64,000 nucleotides of DNA from Verrucomicrobiia bacterium. GTDB lineage: Bacteria > Verrucomicrobiota > Verrucomicrobiia > Limisphaerales > DSYF01. A program made the position numbers and the translations under genes. This document shows positions 17,551-27,257 of the stretch, piece by piece (position 1 is the stretch's first letter; every line of letters begins with the position of its first letter). The stretch covers positions 1-64,000 of the forward strand of contig DASTWL010000068.1 in NCBI GenBank assembly GCA_035765895.1. Reading direction: 5' to 3'. Below the pieces are notes generated by a model, which saw nothing but the letters and a program-made list of their open reading frames with translations, was not told where the DNA came from and made no database searches.

Positions 17551-20500
17551 TCAGATGGCGGATGCGGCCTGGTCCGGCACCGGCGCGAAGATGGTGACGC
17601 GCGTGCCGGCGCCGGTGCGTGACGCGATTTCGCACGTGCCGCCGGTGCGTGCGAGACGTTCCGGCAGGTTGCGCAGGCCGTGGCCTTCGGCGCCGAGTTC
17701 GCCCGGTTCAAAGCCCCGGCCGTTGTCCGTGATGACAATCCGAATGCCCTGCACGTCCGCTTCCAGTTGGAACTCCACTTCGCTGGCGCCGGAATGCCGC
17801 ACGACGTTGTGCAGCGCCTCTTTGACGGCGAGGAACAGATCGTGGCGGACCTGGCCGTCCAGCATCCGGTCCGGCAGCGACACGGGAATCTTGAACCGGC
17901 AGACGATGCCGGAAGCCGCGAGGTAATCAGCCGCGTAACCACTGAGGTAATCCGCCAGCGATTGCAGGGAATTGGCCTCGGGATTGACCGCCCACACGAT
18001 GACGTCCAGCGCGCTGACGAGGGCGCGCGCCTTTTCGGTGATGGCCTGGAACAGCGTGGGCGTGCGCGCGTCGGTGCCGGGCTGGCGCAGGCCCGTGCTG
18101 GCCAGCACACGGATTTCCGTGAGACTCGAGCCGAGGTCGTCATGCAGGTCGCGCGCGATGCGGGAGCGTTCCATTTCCAGGGCGCGCTCGCGTTCGGCGT
18201 GTTCACGGCGGGCGTGCTCGCGTTCGAACTGCTGCGTGCGGTGGGCCACCTGCCGGCGCAACTGGCTGATCCAGATCGCTGCCATGGCCAGCACCGCGAC
18301 CAGCGAGGCGACGATGTAGAGCAGGCGCCGCAACGTCCACCACGGCGGGCGTTCCAGCAATTGGATGTCCCGGCGCGTGTTCAGCAACAATTCGAAGCCC
18401 GTCAGGTCGCCGTTGCGCTCGTCATCCAGCGTGGCATAAACACCGGCCACCTGCAGGCGGCTGCCGAGGGGAAAATCGTCCGCGAGGTTTTCGGTCGCGT
18501 TCAGCCGGGCGCGGAAGGCGCGCAGCCCGGCTTGCAATTCCAGCACCCATTCCACGCCTGCGCGATGAATGCCGATCAACCGCGCTTCCGTCTGGACGCG
18601 GGTTGCGTCGGGGCTTTGCCGGCCGGGTTCGTCCGAGGTCCACGTCACGGCGGGCGGCAGCGGTGCGGTGCCGGTCTGGCGCGCCACGGCTTCGTGCAGC
18701 CGCGGCACGGGCCCGCTCAATTCCGGGATGCCGACCACTTCCGCCAGGTCCCCCGCCTGCAGCCCGCTGGCGGTGCCGCCCGCCAGCCGGAACCGCAGCC
18801 CCTTGCCGTCCTGCATCAGAAAGTATTCGCCGTTGCGTTCCTGCACGATCTGCCCGGCGATTTTCACACGCTCGAAGCCGCTCGCATTCAGGTCGAACAG
18901 CAGCAAGTCGGAAATGGTTTTCTCCGGCGCTGCGAACGGATCGGCCATGGGCAACTGGTCAATTTCAACCGTCGGATTACGGAAGCGAATTTCACCGACG
19001 CGCACCTGCCGGGTCTGTGAGTCCCATTCAGCCAGCAGGCAGCCGTGAATCCGGACCAGGGTGTTCAACAGACGGCGCAGCGCGGTCTCACCGAGGTTGT
19101 GCAGCGTCACGCGGATTTTCCCGCTCTCGGTCAGCAGCGTGACGCGGTTGCCCGCGACCTCGGTGACGATGCCGCGCACTTCGGCGTATTGGGAATCGAG
19201 GCTGCCGCTCATCAACTGGTTCCAGCTTGGTCGCACCGGTTCCGGCATCTGTCCGGGCCCGAGCACGCGCACGGATTTGGCCTCAATGACCGGCGCGAAA
19301 TCACCGACGGCGGTGACGCCCTGAATCTCCGCGTAATCGCCCGGGGCGAAACCGTTCTGATACGACGGTTCATAGCTGAAGAACACGCCGCGGGTGTCGT
19401 CCTGCACCACGGCGCCGCCCCATTCCACCAGGCAGGTGATGACCCCACGCACGACGACCGGATGCTGCCGCGCGGCTTCCTTGGCGCTCAGTTGCTGCAC
19501 CTGCGCGGCGGTGGTGAACACCTGCGGCGTCGAAGGCTGGGCCGCCACCGGGCGCCACACGGCAAACGTCACCCGGGCGCCGTCGTTGGTGGTCACGGTT
19601 CCGAGCACATCGATTACCAGGCCGTTGGTGAGCCCGGCCAGGTCCGCCGGCTGGATGGCAATCCCACCGCTGGCGTCGTGCAGTTGAAATGTGCCGGCAC
19701 GGTTGAGCTCCTGCACGGTGCCGCGCAGGTGAACGATGCCCGGTTCCCTGCCGCCCGGCGTGAGGGCGCGGGCGATTTCAGTCCGGGCGGCCTTTTCCCA
19801 CTGCTCCGGCGCGACGTCGAGGAGGCGCAGGTGCCCCGCGCCGACGACGGACAGCAAGCGTGATTCGTTTCCGCCGTCCGGACCCAGAACGCGCCGGCAA
19901 ACGCCGGTCGCCCGGACCCGGCCGTTGAGCAGCAGGCCGGGGGGAATGCCCTCGTTGCTGGCAAGCCAGACGCGGGCTGGGTGCAGGCCGTCGTTCAACA
20001 CCAGTTCAAGCCCTTCGCGCCCTTTGCCGGCGAATGTCACGGTGCCTTCCAAAGTCTGCCAGGCACCACGTCCGGACTGTGCCGCGGCCGCGTTGGTCAC
20101 GAGTGTGGCCACGGGCGCCGGGACCGTGCCGAGCTTGGTGATGTCGGGTTGCAATTCGCCGACGTAAAGTTCGGCGCCGTCGTCGGACTTCACGGTGAAT
20201 TCGTATTCCCCCGCATGGGCAATGGCGATGAGCCCGCGGAACTGCATTGCAACGTCTTCCGTCGGCCGGCGCAGCGCGATGTCAAAGTTCGTGGCGAACC
20301 CGCGGTAAATGGGTGCCTGATTGCGCATCTGGTCAAGGGTGGCTGGCGTGTCGTCGTAGCAGAAGAATTCCAATCCCGGGCGGGGTCCGTTCGTGGCCAT
20401 CGCGCTGAGAAAAAGGACGTCATCGGGAATCCGCTGCGGCGCGCCGTCGGGCCCGCGGTAGCTCACCTCCAGCGCGGCGGGATCCTTGACGTTGAAATAA

Positions 20501-20973
20501 TACAGGCGCAGCGGATGCATCCCGGCGGCGAGCGTGATGCGGCCGGAGCTTTCGGAGACCGAGTGAACACCGCCGTTGTCCACCACCGGTGTGGTGGCCA
20601 ATGCCACGCAGTTGGGGCGACGAACCAGTTCGCATTGCGGGGCCACGATGTGGAGCTGGTCGCCGGGGGCAAAATCGCGCCCCGCGAGGTTCAGGGCGCA
20701 GGCTTCGACACTGGTGGCGTCCGCCAACACGAGCAGGCCACGCGCCGGGTCGGTGGCGCAGACCACGGCTTGCAGATCGACGTCGCACACGCGGTGCTGC
20801 TGGGCCTGCACCGCCGCCTGCAATTCCCGCAAGTTGTGCACCACCGTCGCCTCCGCTGCCAGCGCCGCCAGGGAGCGGACCAGCAAGCCAAGCACGAGGA
20901 GCCGGAGGAGGCACCCGGCGCGGCCCTTGTGGGCGTCGTGCGGGAGAACATTTAGGCCGGAAGCAGCGGGCAT
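17551..20973 (-). CDS. HisKA_3 sensor histidine kinase with large periplasmic sensor region
   Basis: A 1140-residue kinase. A signal or anchor segment (CLLRLLVLGLLVRSLAALAA) is followed by about 850 extracytoplasmic residues. These include a PA14-like patch (GFATNFDIALRR, HAGEYEFTVKSDDGAELYVG) and several repeated OB-like strands (VRGVITCLVEW, VRGIVTEVAGNRV, IAGQIVQERNGEYFL). One transmembrane helix (LLYIVASLVAVLAMAAIWI) leads through a coiled coil to the HisKA_3 box RIARDLHDDLGSSL and a HATPase domain (EALHNVVRHSGA, DNGRGF, GHGLRNL). PA14 domains often bind glycans, so sensing of extracellular polysaccharide fragments is a reasonable inference. It pairs with the NarL-type regulator just downstream. 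Confidence 0.92.
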   Translation of the reverse strand: MPAASGLNVLPHDAHKGRAGCLLRLLVLGLLVRSLAALAAEATVVHNLRELQAAVQAQQHRVCDVDLQAVVCATDPARGLLVLADATSVEACALNLAGRDFAPGDQLHIVAPQCELVRRPNCVALATTPVVDNGGVHSVSESSGRITLAAGMHPLRLYYFNVKDPAALEVSYRGPDGAPQRIPDDVLFLSAMATNGPRPGLEFFCYDDTPATLDQMRNQAPIYRGFATNFDIALRRPTEDVAMQFRGLIAIAHAGEYEFTVKSDDGAELYVGELQPDITKLGTVPAPVATLVTNAAAAQSGRGAWQTLEGTVTFAGKGREGLELVLNDGLHPARVWLASNEGIPPGLLLNGRVRATGVCRRVLGPDGGNESRLLSVVGAGHLRLLDVAPEQWEKAARTEIARALTPGGREPGIVHLRGTVQELNRAGTFQLHDASGGIAIQPADLAGLTNGLVIDVLGTVTTNDGARVTFAVWRPVAAQPSTPQVFTTAAQVQQLSAKEAARQHPVVVRGVITCLVEWGGAVVQDDTRGVFFSYEPSYQNGFAPGDYAEIQGVTAVGDFAPVIEAKSVRVLGPGQMPEPVRPSWNQLMSGSLDSQYAEVRGIVTEVAGNRVTLLTESGKIRVTLHNLGETALRRLLNTLVRIHGCLLAEWDSQTRQVRVGEIRFRNPTVEIDQLPMADPFAAPEKTISDLLLFDLNASGFERVKIAGQIVQERNGEYFLMQDGKGLRFRLAGGTASGLQAGDLAEVVGIPELSGPVPRLHEAVARQTGTAPLPPAVTWTSDEPGRQSPDATRVQTEARLIGIHRAGVEWVLELQAGLRAFRARLNATENLADDFPLGSRLQVAGVYATLDDERNGDLTGFELLLNTRRDIQLLERPPWWTLRRLLYIVASLVAVLAMAAIWISQLRRQVAHRTQQFEREHARREHAERERALEMERSRIARDLHDDLGSSLTEIRVLASTGLRQPGTDARTPTLFQAITEKARALVSALDVIVWAVNPEANSLQSLADYLSGYAADYLAASGIVCRFKIPVSLPDRMLDGQVRHDLFLAVKEALHNVVRHSGASEVEFQLEADVQGIRIVITDNGRGFEPGELGAEGHGLRNLPERLARTGGTCEIASRTGAGTRVTIFAPVPDQAASAI

Positions 20974-21133
20974 GCGAGTTGTGGCATTAGCGCCGGTCGT
21001 TCGGTGGTTGAACTGTGTTGGTTTCCCGGCGGATGAACCATCGGTCAGATGTCGTATAGGCGGGTGATGTCGGCACCGGTATGCTTTTGCTCAAGTCAGC
21101 CCCCAAAGCAACATGCGGTGTCATGTGAACACC

Positions 21134-21565
21134 ATGCGACAAGCCATGACTTTTTGGAAAACTATTTCCGTTCCGGATGACGGCGTCGCGCCGCGCATTC
21201 AACGCAGCATTGACTACATGCGGGCGCATCTGAACCGGCCGTTGCAGGTGGCCGAACTGGCGGCGCAGGCAGGCTGCTCGGCGTCGCATTATTTCACGCT
21301 GTTCAAACGCGCCGTCGGCTGTCCGCCGCTGGATTATTTTACACGGCTGCGGATGCAGCACGCCTGCGAATTGCTGGAGCAGGGTGGGCTGTCGGTCAAA
21401 GCCGCGGCGGCCCGGCTGGGCTACGACGATCCGTTTTACTTTTCCCGCGTTTTCAAAGCCACCTGTGGTGTGGCGCCGCGCGATTACCGGGCGTTGCCGG
21501 CGGTTTGTCCGCCCGTGTTGCCGCGCCCGGCCGCACTGTCCGGAACCTCAACCCCCGCTTGCTGA
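21134..21565 (+). CDS. AraC-family transcriptional regulator, HTH domain only
   Basis: About 143 residues consisting almost wholly of the double-HTH AraC DNA-binding domain: [20 protein letters not shown], the first recognition helix [15 protein letters not shown], and the second unit [20 protein letters not shown] followed by the conserved GVAPRDYR. There is no sugar-binding N-terminal domain, so it may respond to level rather than ligand, or to a partner. It is divergent from the sensor kinase and six bases upstream of a prepilin gene start, which suggests it controls or is co-transcribed with the secreted-protein set. ATG 21113 is an alternative start. Confidence 0.9.
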   Translation: MRQAMTFWKTISVPDDGVAPRIQRSIDYMRAHLNRPLQVAELAAQAGCSASHYFTLFKRAVGCPPLDYFTRLRMQHACELLEQGGLSVKAAAARLGYDDPFYFSRVFKATCGVAPRDYRALPAVCPPVLPRPAALSGTSTPAC

Positions 21566-21570
21566 CAACC

Positions 21571-22347
21571 ATGTTTCACCCCATCCATCGTCCAGCCCGG
21601 CGGGCGTTCACGCTGATCGAGCTGCTGGTGGTCATTGCCATCATCGCCATTCTCGCGGCCATGCTGCTGCCGGCGCTGGCCAAGGCCAAATTCAAGGCCA
21701 AGGTCATCAACTGCACCTCGAATTACAAGCAGTGGGGCCTCGCGCTCAACATGTATTCCGGGGACAACTCGCGGGGCGCCTATCCTTCGTTCTCGCTCGG
21801 CGGCGGCGCCGGGAACAATGCCTGGGACGTGTCACTCGACATGATCACGGGCATGGAGCCGTATGGGTTGACGGTGCCAATGTGGTTCTGTCCCGTGCGG
21901 CCCAGCAACCTTGAGGACGCCAATGCGAATTCGCGGGCGCGGACCAGTCCGCCGCACGACATTCAAAACCTCAATGACCTCAAGGTGGCCGTGCAATACA
22001 CGGGCCTGAGCTTTGGGGTCATCTATCACGACCTCTGGATTCCGCGGCCCTCGGGCTCGGCCATGTTCCCGAACCAGTGGAACACGATTTTGAACCGGCC
22101 GAATCCCAACGCCAATGAGGACTATCAATGGCCGTCCAAATCCACCGATTCCACCATCAGCCAGGTGCCCGTGCTGTCGGATCGCGTCATCGGCAGTTCC
22201 ACCAGTCTGACCGGCGCGGTCGAAGGCCATTACCAGAACGGCAAAGTGGTCGGCGTGAACGCGCTGTTCGGTGACGGTCACGTCGAGCAGCACAACGCCG
22301 GCATCATGAAGTGGCGCTGGAAGGGCACGTATTACACCTATTACTGA
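21571..22347 (+). CDS. Prepilin-type secreted protein (H-X9-DG family)
   Basis: A 258-residue pseudopilin-like protein with the cleavage and membrane segment [20 protein letters not shown], the [20 protein letters not shown] linker and a canonical C-terminal motif [23 protein letters not shown] 21571 was chosen; the longer open frame upstream overlaps the AraC gene. It may be translated with the AraC regulator and precedes a set of secreted carbohydrate-related proteins. Confidence 0.9.
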   Translation: MFHPIHRPARRAFTLIELLVVIAIIAILAAMLLPALAKAKFKAKVINCTSNYKQWGLALNMYSGDNSRGAYPSFSLGGGAGNNAWDVSLDMITGMEPYGLTVPMWFCPVRPSNLEDANANSRARTSPPHDIQNLNDLKVAVQYTGLSFGVIYHDLWIPRPSGSAMFPNQWNTILNRPNPNANEDYQWPSKSTDSTISQVPVLSDRVIGSSTSLTGAVEGHYQNGKVVGVNALFGDGHVEQHNAGIMKWRWKGTYYTYY

Positions 22348-22420
22348 CTCTCGTCCCACGCCCGTCGACGCGCTTCCTGCAAACACAAAGCAACAAACAA
22401 CACAACCCGACAACCCGCCT

Positions 22421-24070
22421 ATGAAAAACGTTCCCCGTTGGTTCGGCGTTCGCGTGCTGACCGCCGGCGCCCTGCTGCTGGCCGTCTGGAATTCCCGGGC
22501 GCAAACGTCCGTGCTGATCAATGCCTTCGACAATGACACCGAAGTCACCCAGAACAGCGGTCAGCCGTGGCAGAACTGGTATGGCACGGCCTTTTACCAG
22601 GTGTTATGGGACAGCTCCGATGCCAGCAACAATGCCAGTTCCGGCTCGCTCAAAATCGAGGCCTACTTCGGCAACTCCGGCATCGGCGGCTGTTGCGGGC
22701 CGCAGTTTCTCGTCATGGATGGATACAGCGGCATCAACCCGCCACTGATTGGCAATGGCGGGCCCGCCTCGGCGGCGCTGGCCACCAACGTCGAGTTCGA
22801 TGTCCGCTTTGATCCCGCGTCGTTTGCGGTGACCAATGCCAACAGCACGAACTGGCCGACCATCACGGTGGGCACGCGCGGCCTCGATTACGGGGCGGAC
22901 AACTTCGGCAACTTCACCATTCCGGCGTCGCAGACGAACTGGATGCACGTCGTCATTCCCATCGGCCCCAACGCCGCCTGGACCAACATCCCGAACGTCT
23001 TTTTCAATTATTACACCACGACGTATTCCGATACGGATGCCGCGTATCTCGGGCTTTACCTCGACAACATCCGGTTCACCACGGCCGCCGTCCCGGTGGT
23101 GCCGCCCACGATGGCCATCGAGCCGGCCAAACGCGCCCTGCGCGTCTTCGCCGGTTCATCGGGACAATACGACCGGTCGCAGGTCGTCACCGTGGACACG
23201 AACCAGTCGTGGATCGGCGGCACGTATCCGGTGTCCTACTCGTTCACGCTGTCCGACTACAGCCTCAATCCGCCATTAAACCAGGTGCACGTGTTTCTCA
23301 TTCCGCTGGACCACGACGCGGGCGGCGCCATCAACCAATACACGGATTACAGCACCGCTTCGAACAGCGTCTGGCTCCAGATCGTGGGCGGGGCGACCAA
23401 CGTGACGTGCAACATTTCGTGGAAGACCAACCTGGTCAACGCGAACCCCGATCACGTCGCGCTCAACATCACGAACACCACGGCCATCGGCACCTGGACG
23501 CTGACCTTCAGCAATGCTTCGGGCGGCAGCCTGACGGCGCCCGGCGCGGGCCCGGTGCCGTTCACGATTGATGATCCGGACATCGCCACGGATTTCGCCA
23601 ATCCGCTGGTGGCCTTTTTCGGCGTGCAGCCGAACGACCCGGCGGCCATTGGTCAGCACGCGGATTATGCCCGTATCCAGACCGCGGGCGTGGTGGGCGT
23701 GCCGGTGAACGTGGACTTCACCACCGCGACCGCGCTCGACACCAACATTCTCAGCACGAGCGCGGCGGCCAAGCCGGCCAGCGTGGTGCTGGTGGGCGGC
23801 GACGCCGCTTATTGGGTCAATTGGAGCTATCCGGATTATGGCGTGGTGCTCGGCACGAAAGCCGATTTGGGCAATGCGGCGCTGTCGTGGAAAACGCCCG
23901 CGTATTTCACGGGCTACGCGAGCAACGCCGTCTTCCAAAGCCTGATGGGCCCGAGCAAGGTATGGTCCCTGATTCCGAAGTCCGGCCTGCCCACCGTGGA
24001 TGGCCTGTCGAATGGCGTGCGCTCCGCGAACGCCTTCTTCCGGCTCTCCAGTCCGGGACCAGCCGAGTAG
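22421..24070 (+). CDS. Secreted jelly-roll-like protein of unknown function
   Basis: A 549-residue protein with an N-terminal signal peptide (LTAGALLLAVWNSRAQ). The first ~200 residues (VLINAFDNDTEVTQNSGQPW and later YLGLYLDNIRF) have the look of a beta-sandwich carbohydrate-binding module with a terminal DNIRF strand. The rest is a beta-rich region with a PVSYSFTLSDYSLNPP segment and an ending NAFFRLSSPG related to the FYRL tails of neighbouring secreted proteins. No catalytic motif was recognised. Position between a prepilin gene and PEP-CTERM/GH30 genes suggests a surface glycan-binding role. Confidence 0.75.
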   Translation: MKNVPRWFGVRVLTAGALLLAVWNSRAQTSVLINAFDNDTEVTQNSGQPWQNWYGTAFYQVLWDSSDASNNASSGSLKIEAYFGNSGIGGCCGPQFLVMDGYSGINPPLIGNGGPASAALATNVEFDVRFDPASFAVTNANSTNWPTITVGTRGLDYGADNFGNFTIPASQTNWMHVVIPIGPNAAWTNIPNVFFNYYTTTYSDTDAAYLGLYLDNIRFTTAAVPVVPPTMAIEPAKRALRVFAGSSGQYDRSQVVTVDTNQSWIGGTYPVSYSFTLSDYSLNPPLNQVHVFLIPLDHDAGGAINQYTDYSTASNSVWLQIVGGATNVTCNISWKTNLVNANPDHVALNITNTTAIGTWTLTFSNASGGSLTAPGAGPVPFTIDDPDIATDFANPLVAFFGVQPNDPAAIGQHADYARIQTAGVVGVPVNVDFTTATALDTNILSTSAAAKPASVVLVGGDAAYWVNWSYPDYGVVLGTKADLGNAALSWKTPAYFTGYASNAVFQSLMGPSKVWSLIPKSGLPTVDGLSNGVRSANAFFRLSSPGPAE

Positions 24071-24162
24071 CGCGTCGGCATCCCAAGACGACAACGCTTA
24101 AACTGAAAATGGCGGTGGTCGGCGATCCGGCCACCGCCAAGCTTGAACCAAAACCGCAACGC

Positions 24163-24948
24163 ATGAACATCGCCCTCAACCTGCGGACGGCTCTGCTGGC
24201 CATTGCCCTCAGCGCCCTCGCACTGCCGTTATCCAGCCTGGCTGACACCACCATTGGCAGCTGGCAGACTTCCAGCAGCGACGGCTGGATCAACAGTCTG
24301 TCCGGCGGAACTTCGATCACCGACACCGCGATCTCGCCGGGCATTTACAGTTTTGTAGGGGGCGCCGTCAGCGGATACAGCCAGAGCCTCCAGATCAACC
24401 AGGGCGGCTACGGCTCGACGCTGGCGATCAAATTGCAGGACAACGGTTACGTGGACGATTTTCTCGACAACCACCTTTTGTCCTTCACCTTCTCCGTGCC
24501 ATCGGCGGCAGCCTCCGGTTCCACCGCCGGCTATTCACAGGTGTATGCGCTGACCCTCAATGCATCGGGATTTGGCTACAACAACATCGGCTCGGCGGAC
24601 ACCTGGCCCAACACGACCGCCACGGGCGATACCGGCAACAACTCGGCCGGTGGCCAGCCCAACTTCTACTTCTACAGCGGGGCACCGGCGCGGACGGAAA
24701 CCGTCACCATCGACTATTCCAGCCTGCTGCCGGCCATCACGGCCACGCCGACCAACGGCTACATCGAACTGATGTTCACGTTCAACAACGGCGGCGGAGC
24801 GCCGGCCAATTTCTTTCTGAACAACGTGACGTTGTCCGGCGGGCCGGCGGCTGCGCCGGAACCTTCCGCACTGGCTTTGGTTGGGGTGGGTGTTGTGGGC
24901 TTGCTGGCGGCGCGCCGCACGCGCCGCCCGCCGGCTTTGACCGCTTAA
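24163..24948 (+). CDS. PEP-CTERM sorting-domain protein
   Basis: 261 residues with a signal peptide (TALLAIALSALALPLSSLA) and a complete PEP-CTERM tail: the PEPSALAL motif, a hydrophobic helix (LVGVGVVGLLAA) and an RRTRRPP basic end. This tail is recognised by an exosortase of the EpsH/XrtA type, which is not encoded in the window. The body is a Ser/Gly/Asn-rich beta domain (LSFTFSVPSA, YIELMFTFNNGGG, NFFLNNVTLSG) with no known active site. The open frame extends far upstream, but ATG 24163 gives the signal peptide. Confidence 0.88.
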   Translation: MNIALNLRTALLAIALSALALPLSSLADTTIGSWQTSSSDGWINSLSGGTSITDTAISPGIYSFVGGAVSGYSQSLQINQGGYGSTLAIKLQDNGYVDDFLDNHLLSFTFSVPSAAASGSTAGYSQVYALTLNASGFGYNNIGSADTWPNTTATGDTGNNSAGGQPNFYFYSGAPARTETVTIDYSSLLPAITATPTNGYIELMFTFNNGGGAPANFFLNNVTLSGGPAAAPEPSALALVGVGVVGLLAARRTRRPPALTA

Positions 24949-24960
24949 GCTCTGGAACGG

Positions 24961-27234
24961 ATGACTTTCTCTTGTATTTCGCCGGCGCCGTGGAACCGTG
25001 GTTTCTGCGGCGCCTTGCTTTTGGCGGCCCTGATATTTGCCGGCGTTTGCCCGGCCCAAAATCTGGCGTCCAATCCCGGCTTCGAATCCGGTGACACAGC
25101 CGGTTGGACCGGCTTTGGCGCAGTCGCCCTTTCTGTCCAGACAACGACGGTTCACGCCGGCAGCTACGCCGCGCTGGTGCAGAATCGCACGGCCACCTGG
25201 AATGGCCTCGCGCAATCCCTGCAAGCCGCACTGGAGCCCGGACAGGTTTACAATCTTTCGGCCTGGGTGCGCCTTGCGGACGCGGGCAGTGAGACGGTCC
25301 AGTTGACCATGAAAAAAGTGGATGCGGACGGCGACGGCTATGCGGCCATCGCGAGCGGGACGGTGTCCGCCGCCGGCTGGACGCAGTTGAGCGGCCAATA
25401 CGCCCTGACCGTCTCCGGCGTGCTGACGTCGCTGACGTTTTATGTCGAAGTGCCGTCCAGCACCACGGCCTCATTTTATGTGGACGACGTGGACGTGGAG
25501 CCGGTCAATCCGGGAGGGACGGGCACGAACGGTGCAAGCCTCATTGACGCGGCGGAGGTGCATCAGCGGATTGACGGCTTCGGCGCCTCGTCGGCCTGGC
25601 GCAGTTCCTGGTCCGCGAGCGCCGCCGACAAATATTTTTCGACGAACAACGGCATCGGCCTTTCCCTGCTGCGCACCCGCATTGCGCCGGGCGGCACGAC
25701 GGTAGAGGGCAGCATCATGCAAATGGCGCGGGACCGCGGGGCACGGGTTTGGAGCTCGCCGTGGAGTCCGGCCACTCCGTTCAAGAGCAACACGAACGTC
25801 AATGGCGGCAGCTTCGTCGGGAATCCCGCCAACTATCAGGCCTACGCCGCCCAACTGGCCGGCTACGTTGCGAACATGAAAGCACAGCTGGGCGTCACGC
25901 TGTATGCGCTCTCGGTGCAAAACGAGCCCGATGCGAACGTCACCAACTACGAATCCTGCAATTGGACGGCGCAGCAAATTCACGATTTTGTGCCGTATCT
26001 TCGCGCCGCGCTCGTGGCGAGCAATGTGGGCGCCACCCGAATCATGCTGCCGGAAAGCCAGAACTGGACCGATCCACGCGGCCTGGCGGCACTGGCCTTG
26101 AACGACCCCAATGTGCTGCCGGCCGTGGGCATTGTGGCGAATCATAATTACGTGCCCGACAACCAGCACGGCGACCAGGCGCCGCCCGCGGCGTTGGCGA
26201 CGCAGGGCCGGGCCCTCTGGGAAACGGAGGTTTCCACGTTCAACGCCTACGATGGGAGCATCACCAACGGCATCTACTGGGCCGAACGCATTCACGCATT
26301 TCTGACCGTGGCCCAGGCCAACGCGTGGCATTACTGGTGGCTGAGCGCCTACGGCTCCGATAATTCCGGGCTCGCCAACAACAGCGATGTGCTGGCCAAG
26401 CGTGCCTATGTCGTCGGTCAATTCAGCCGGTTCGTCCGCCCGGATTTTTATCGTATCGGCGTGGTGACCAATTCCGGTGGCGCGCTGGTGAGCGCATTCA
26501 AGGATTCCGTCTCGCCGCGCTTTGCCATTGTGGCCATCAATCCCGGAACCAACGCTGTCGAACAAACCTTCACGCTGGCCCATTTGGGCGTCGTGACCAG
26601 TGTGACGCCGTGGATCACCTCGGCGGCATTGTCACTGGCCGGCCAGGCGGCCGTCACGGTCAGCAACGCAACATTCGCGTATTCGCTACCGCCGATGAGC
26701 GTGGTGACTTTTGTGGGCCAGGCCGCGACCAACACGGCCCCGACCCTGGCCGCCGAGACCAACGCGGTCGTCGATGCCGGTGTCAACGTGGTGGTGACCA
26801 ATCTGGCGGTGGACCCCGACGTGCCCCCGCAAACGCTCGCCTATACGCTCGTGCAGGCGCCGACCAACACGGTGCTGAATCCGGTCACGGGCGTGCTGAC
26901 GTGGCGGCCGCCGGTCAGCCGGGCGGACTCGACCAATCTCATCACCATCCGGGTCAGCGACAATGGCTCGCCGAGTTTGAGCGACACGAACAGCTTCACG
27001 GTCATCGTGAAGCCGCTCAGTGAACCAACGCTTGAGCCGGCGGAAGCGGCGGGCGGCGGCGTCCAGTTGCGCGTCAACGGCACGCTGGGGCCGGATTACA
27101 CCTTGCAGACCTCGACCGACTTGGTGAACTGGCTCACGCTGTTTACCACGAACCCGGTCGCCATGCCGTTTGATTTGACCGATACCAACGCGGGAGACGC
27201 CGCGCGTTTTTACCGGCTGCGCCTCGGGCCGTGA
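24961..27234 (+). CDS. GH30 glucuronoxylanase-like hydrolase with CBM and Ig-like domains
   Basis: 757 residues: signal peptide; a CBM4/9-like N-terminal module (NLASNPGFESGDTAGWTGFG to ASFYVDDVDVEP, about residues 35-180); then a GH30 (beta/alpha)8 domain starting IDGFGASSAWRSSW. The acid/base Glu is in YALSVQNEPDANV and the nucleophile Glu in GRALWETEVSTFNAYDG. HYWWLSAYG also fits subfamily 8 glucuronoxylanases, which need a glucuronic-acid branch on xylan. A cadherin/Ig-like domain (NTAPTLAAETNAVVDAG onward) and a YTLQTSTDLVNW...ARFYRLRLG tail end the protein. It couples by GTGA-type overlap or close spacing to the esterase gene downstream. Confidence 0.9.
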   Translation: MTFSCISPAPWNRGFCGALLLAALIFAGVCPAQNLASNPGFESGDTAGWTGFGAVALSVQTTTVHAGSYAALVQNRTATWNGLAQSLQAALEPGQVYNLSAWVRLADAGSETVQLTMKKVDADGDGYAAIASGTVSAAGWTQLSGQYALTVSGVLTSLTFYVEVPSSTTASFYVDDVDVEPVNPGGTGTNGASLIDAAEVHQRIDGFGASSAWRSSWSASAADKYFSTNNGIGLSLLRTRIAPGGTTVEGSIMQMARDRGARVWSSPWSPATPFKSNTNVNGGSFVGNPANYQAYAAQLAGYVANMKAQLGVTLYALSVQNEPDANVTNYESCNWTAQQIHDFVPYLRAALVASNVGATRIMLPESQNWTDPRGLAALALNDPNVLPAVGIVANHNYVPDNQHGDQAPPAALATQGRALWETEVSTFNAYDGSITNGIYWAERIHAFLTVAQANAWHYWWLSAYGSDNSGLANNSDVLAKRAYVVGQFSRFVRPDFYRIGVVTNSGGALVSAFKDSVSPRFAIVAINPGTNAVEQTFTLAHLGVVTSVTPWITSAALSLAGQAAVTVSNATFAYSLPPMSVVTFVGQAATNTAPTLAAETNAVVDAGVNVVVTNLAVDPDVPPQTLAYTLVQAPTNTVLNPVTGVLTWRPPVSRADSTNLITIRVSDNGSPSLSDTNSFTVIVKPLSEPTLEPAEAAGGGVQLRVNGTLGPDYTLQTSTDLVNWLTLFTTNPVAMPFDLTDTNAGDAARFYRLRLGP

Positions 27235-27257
27235 ACGCGGCGATGCCCTCCCATGTC

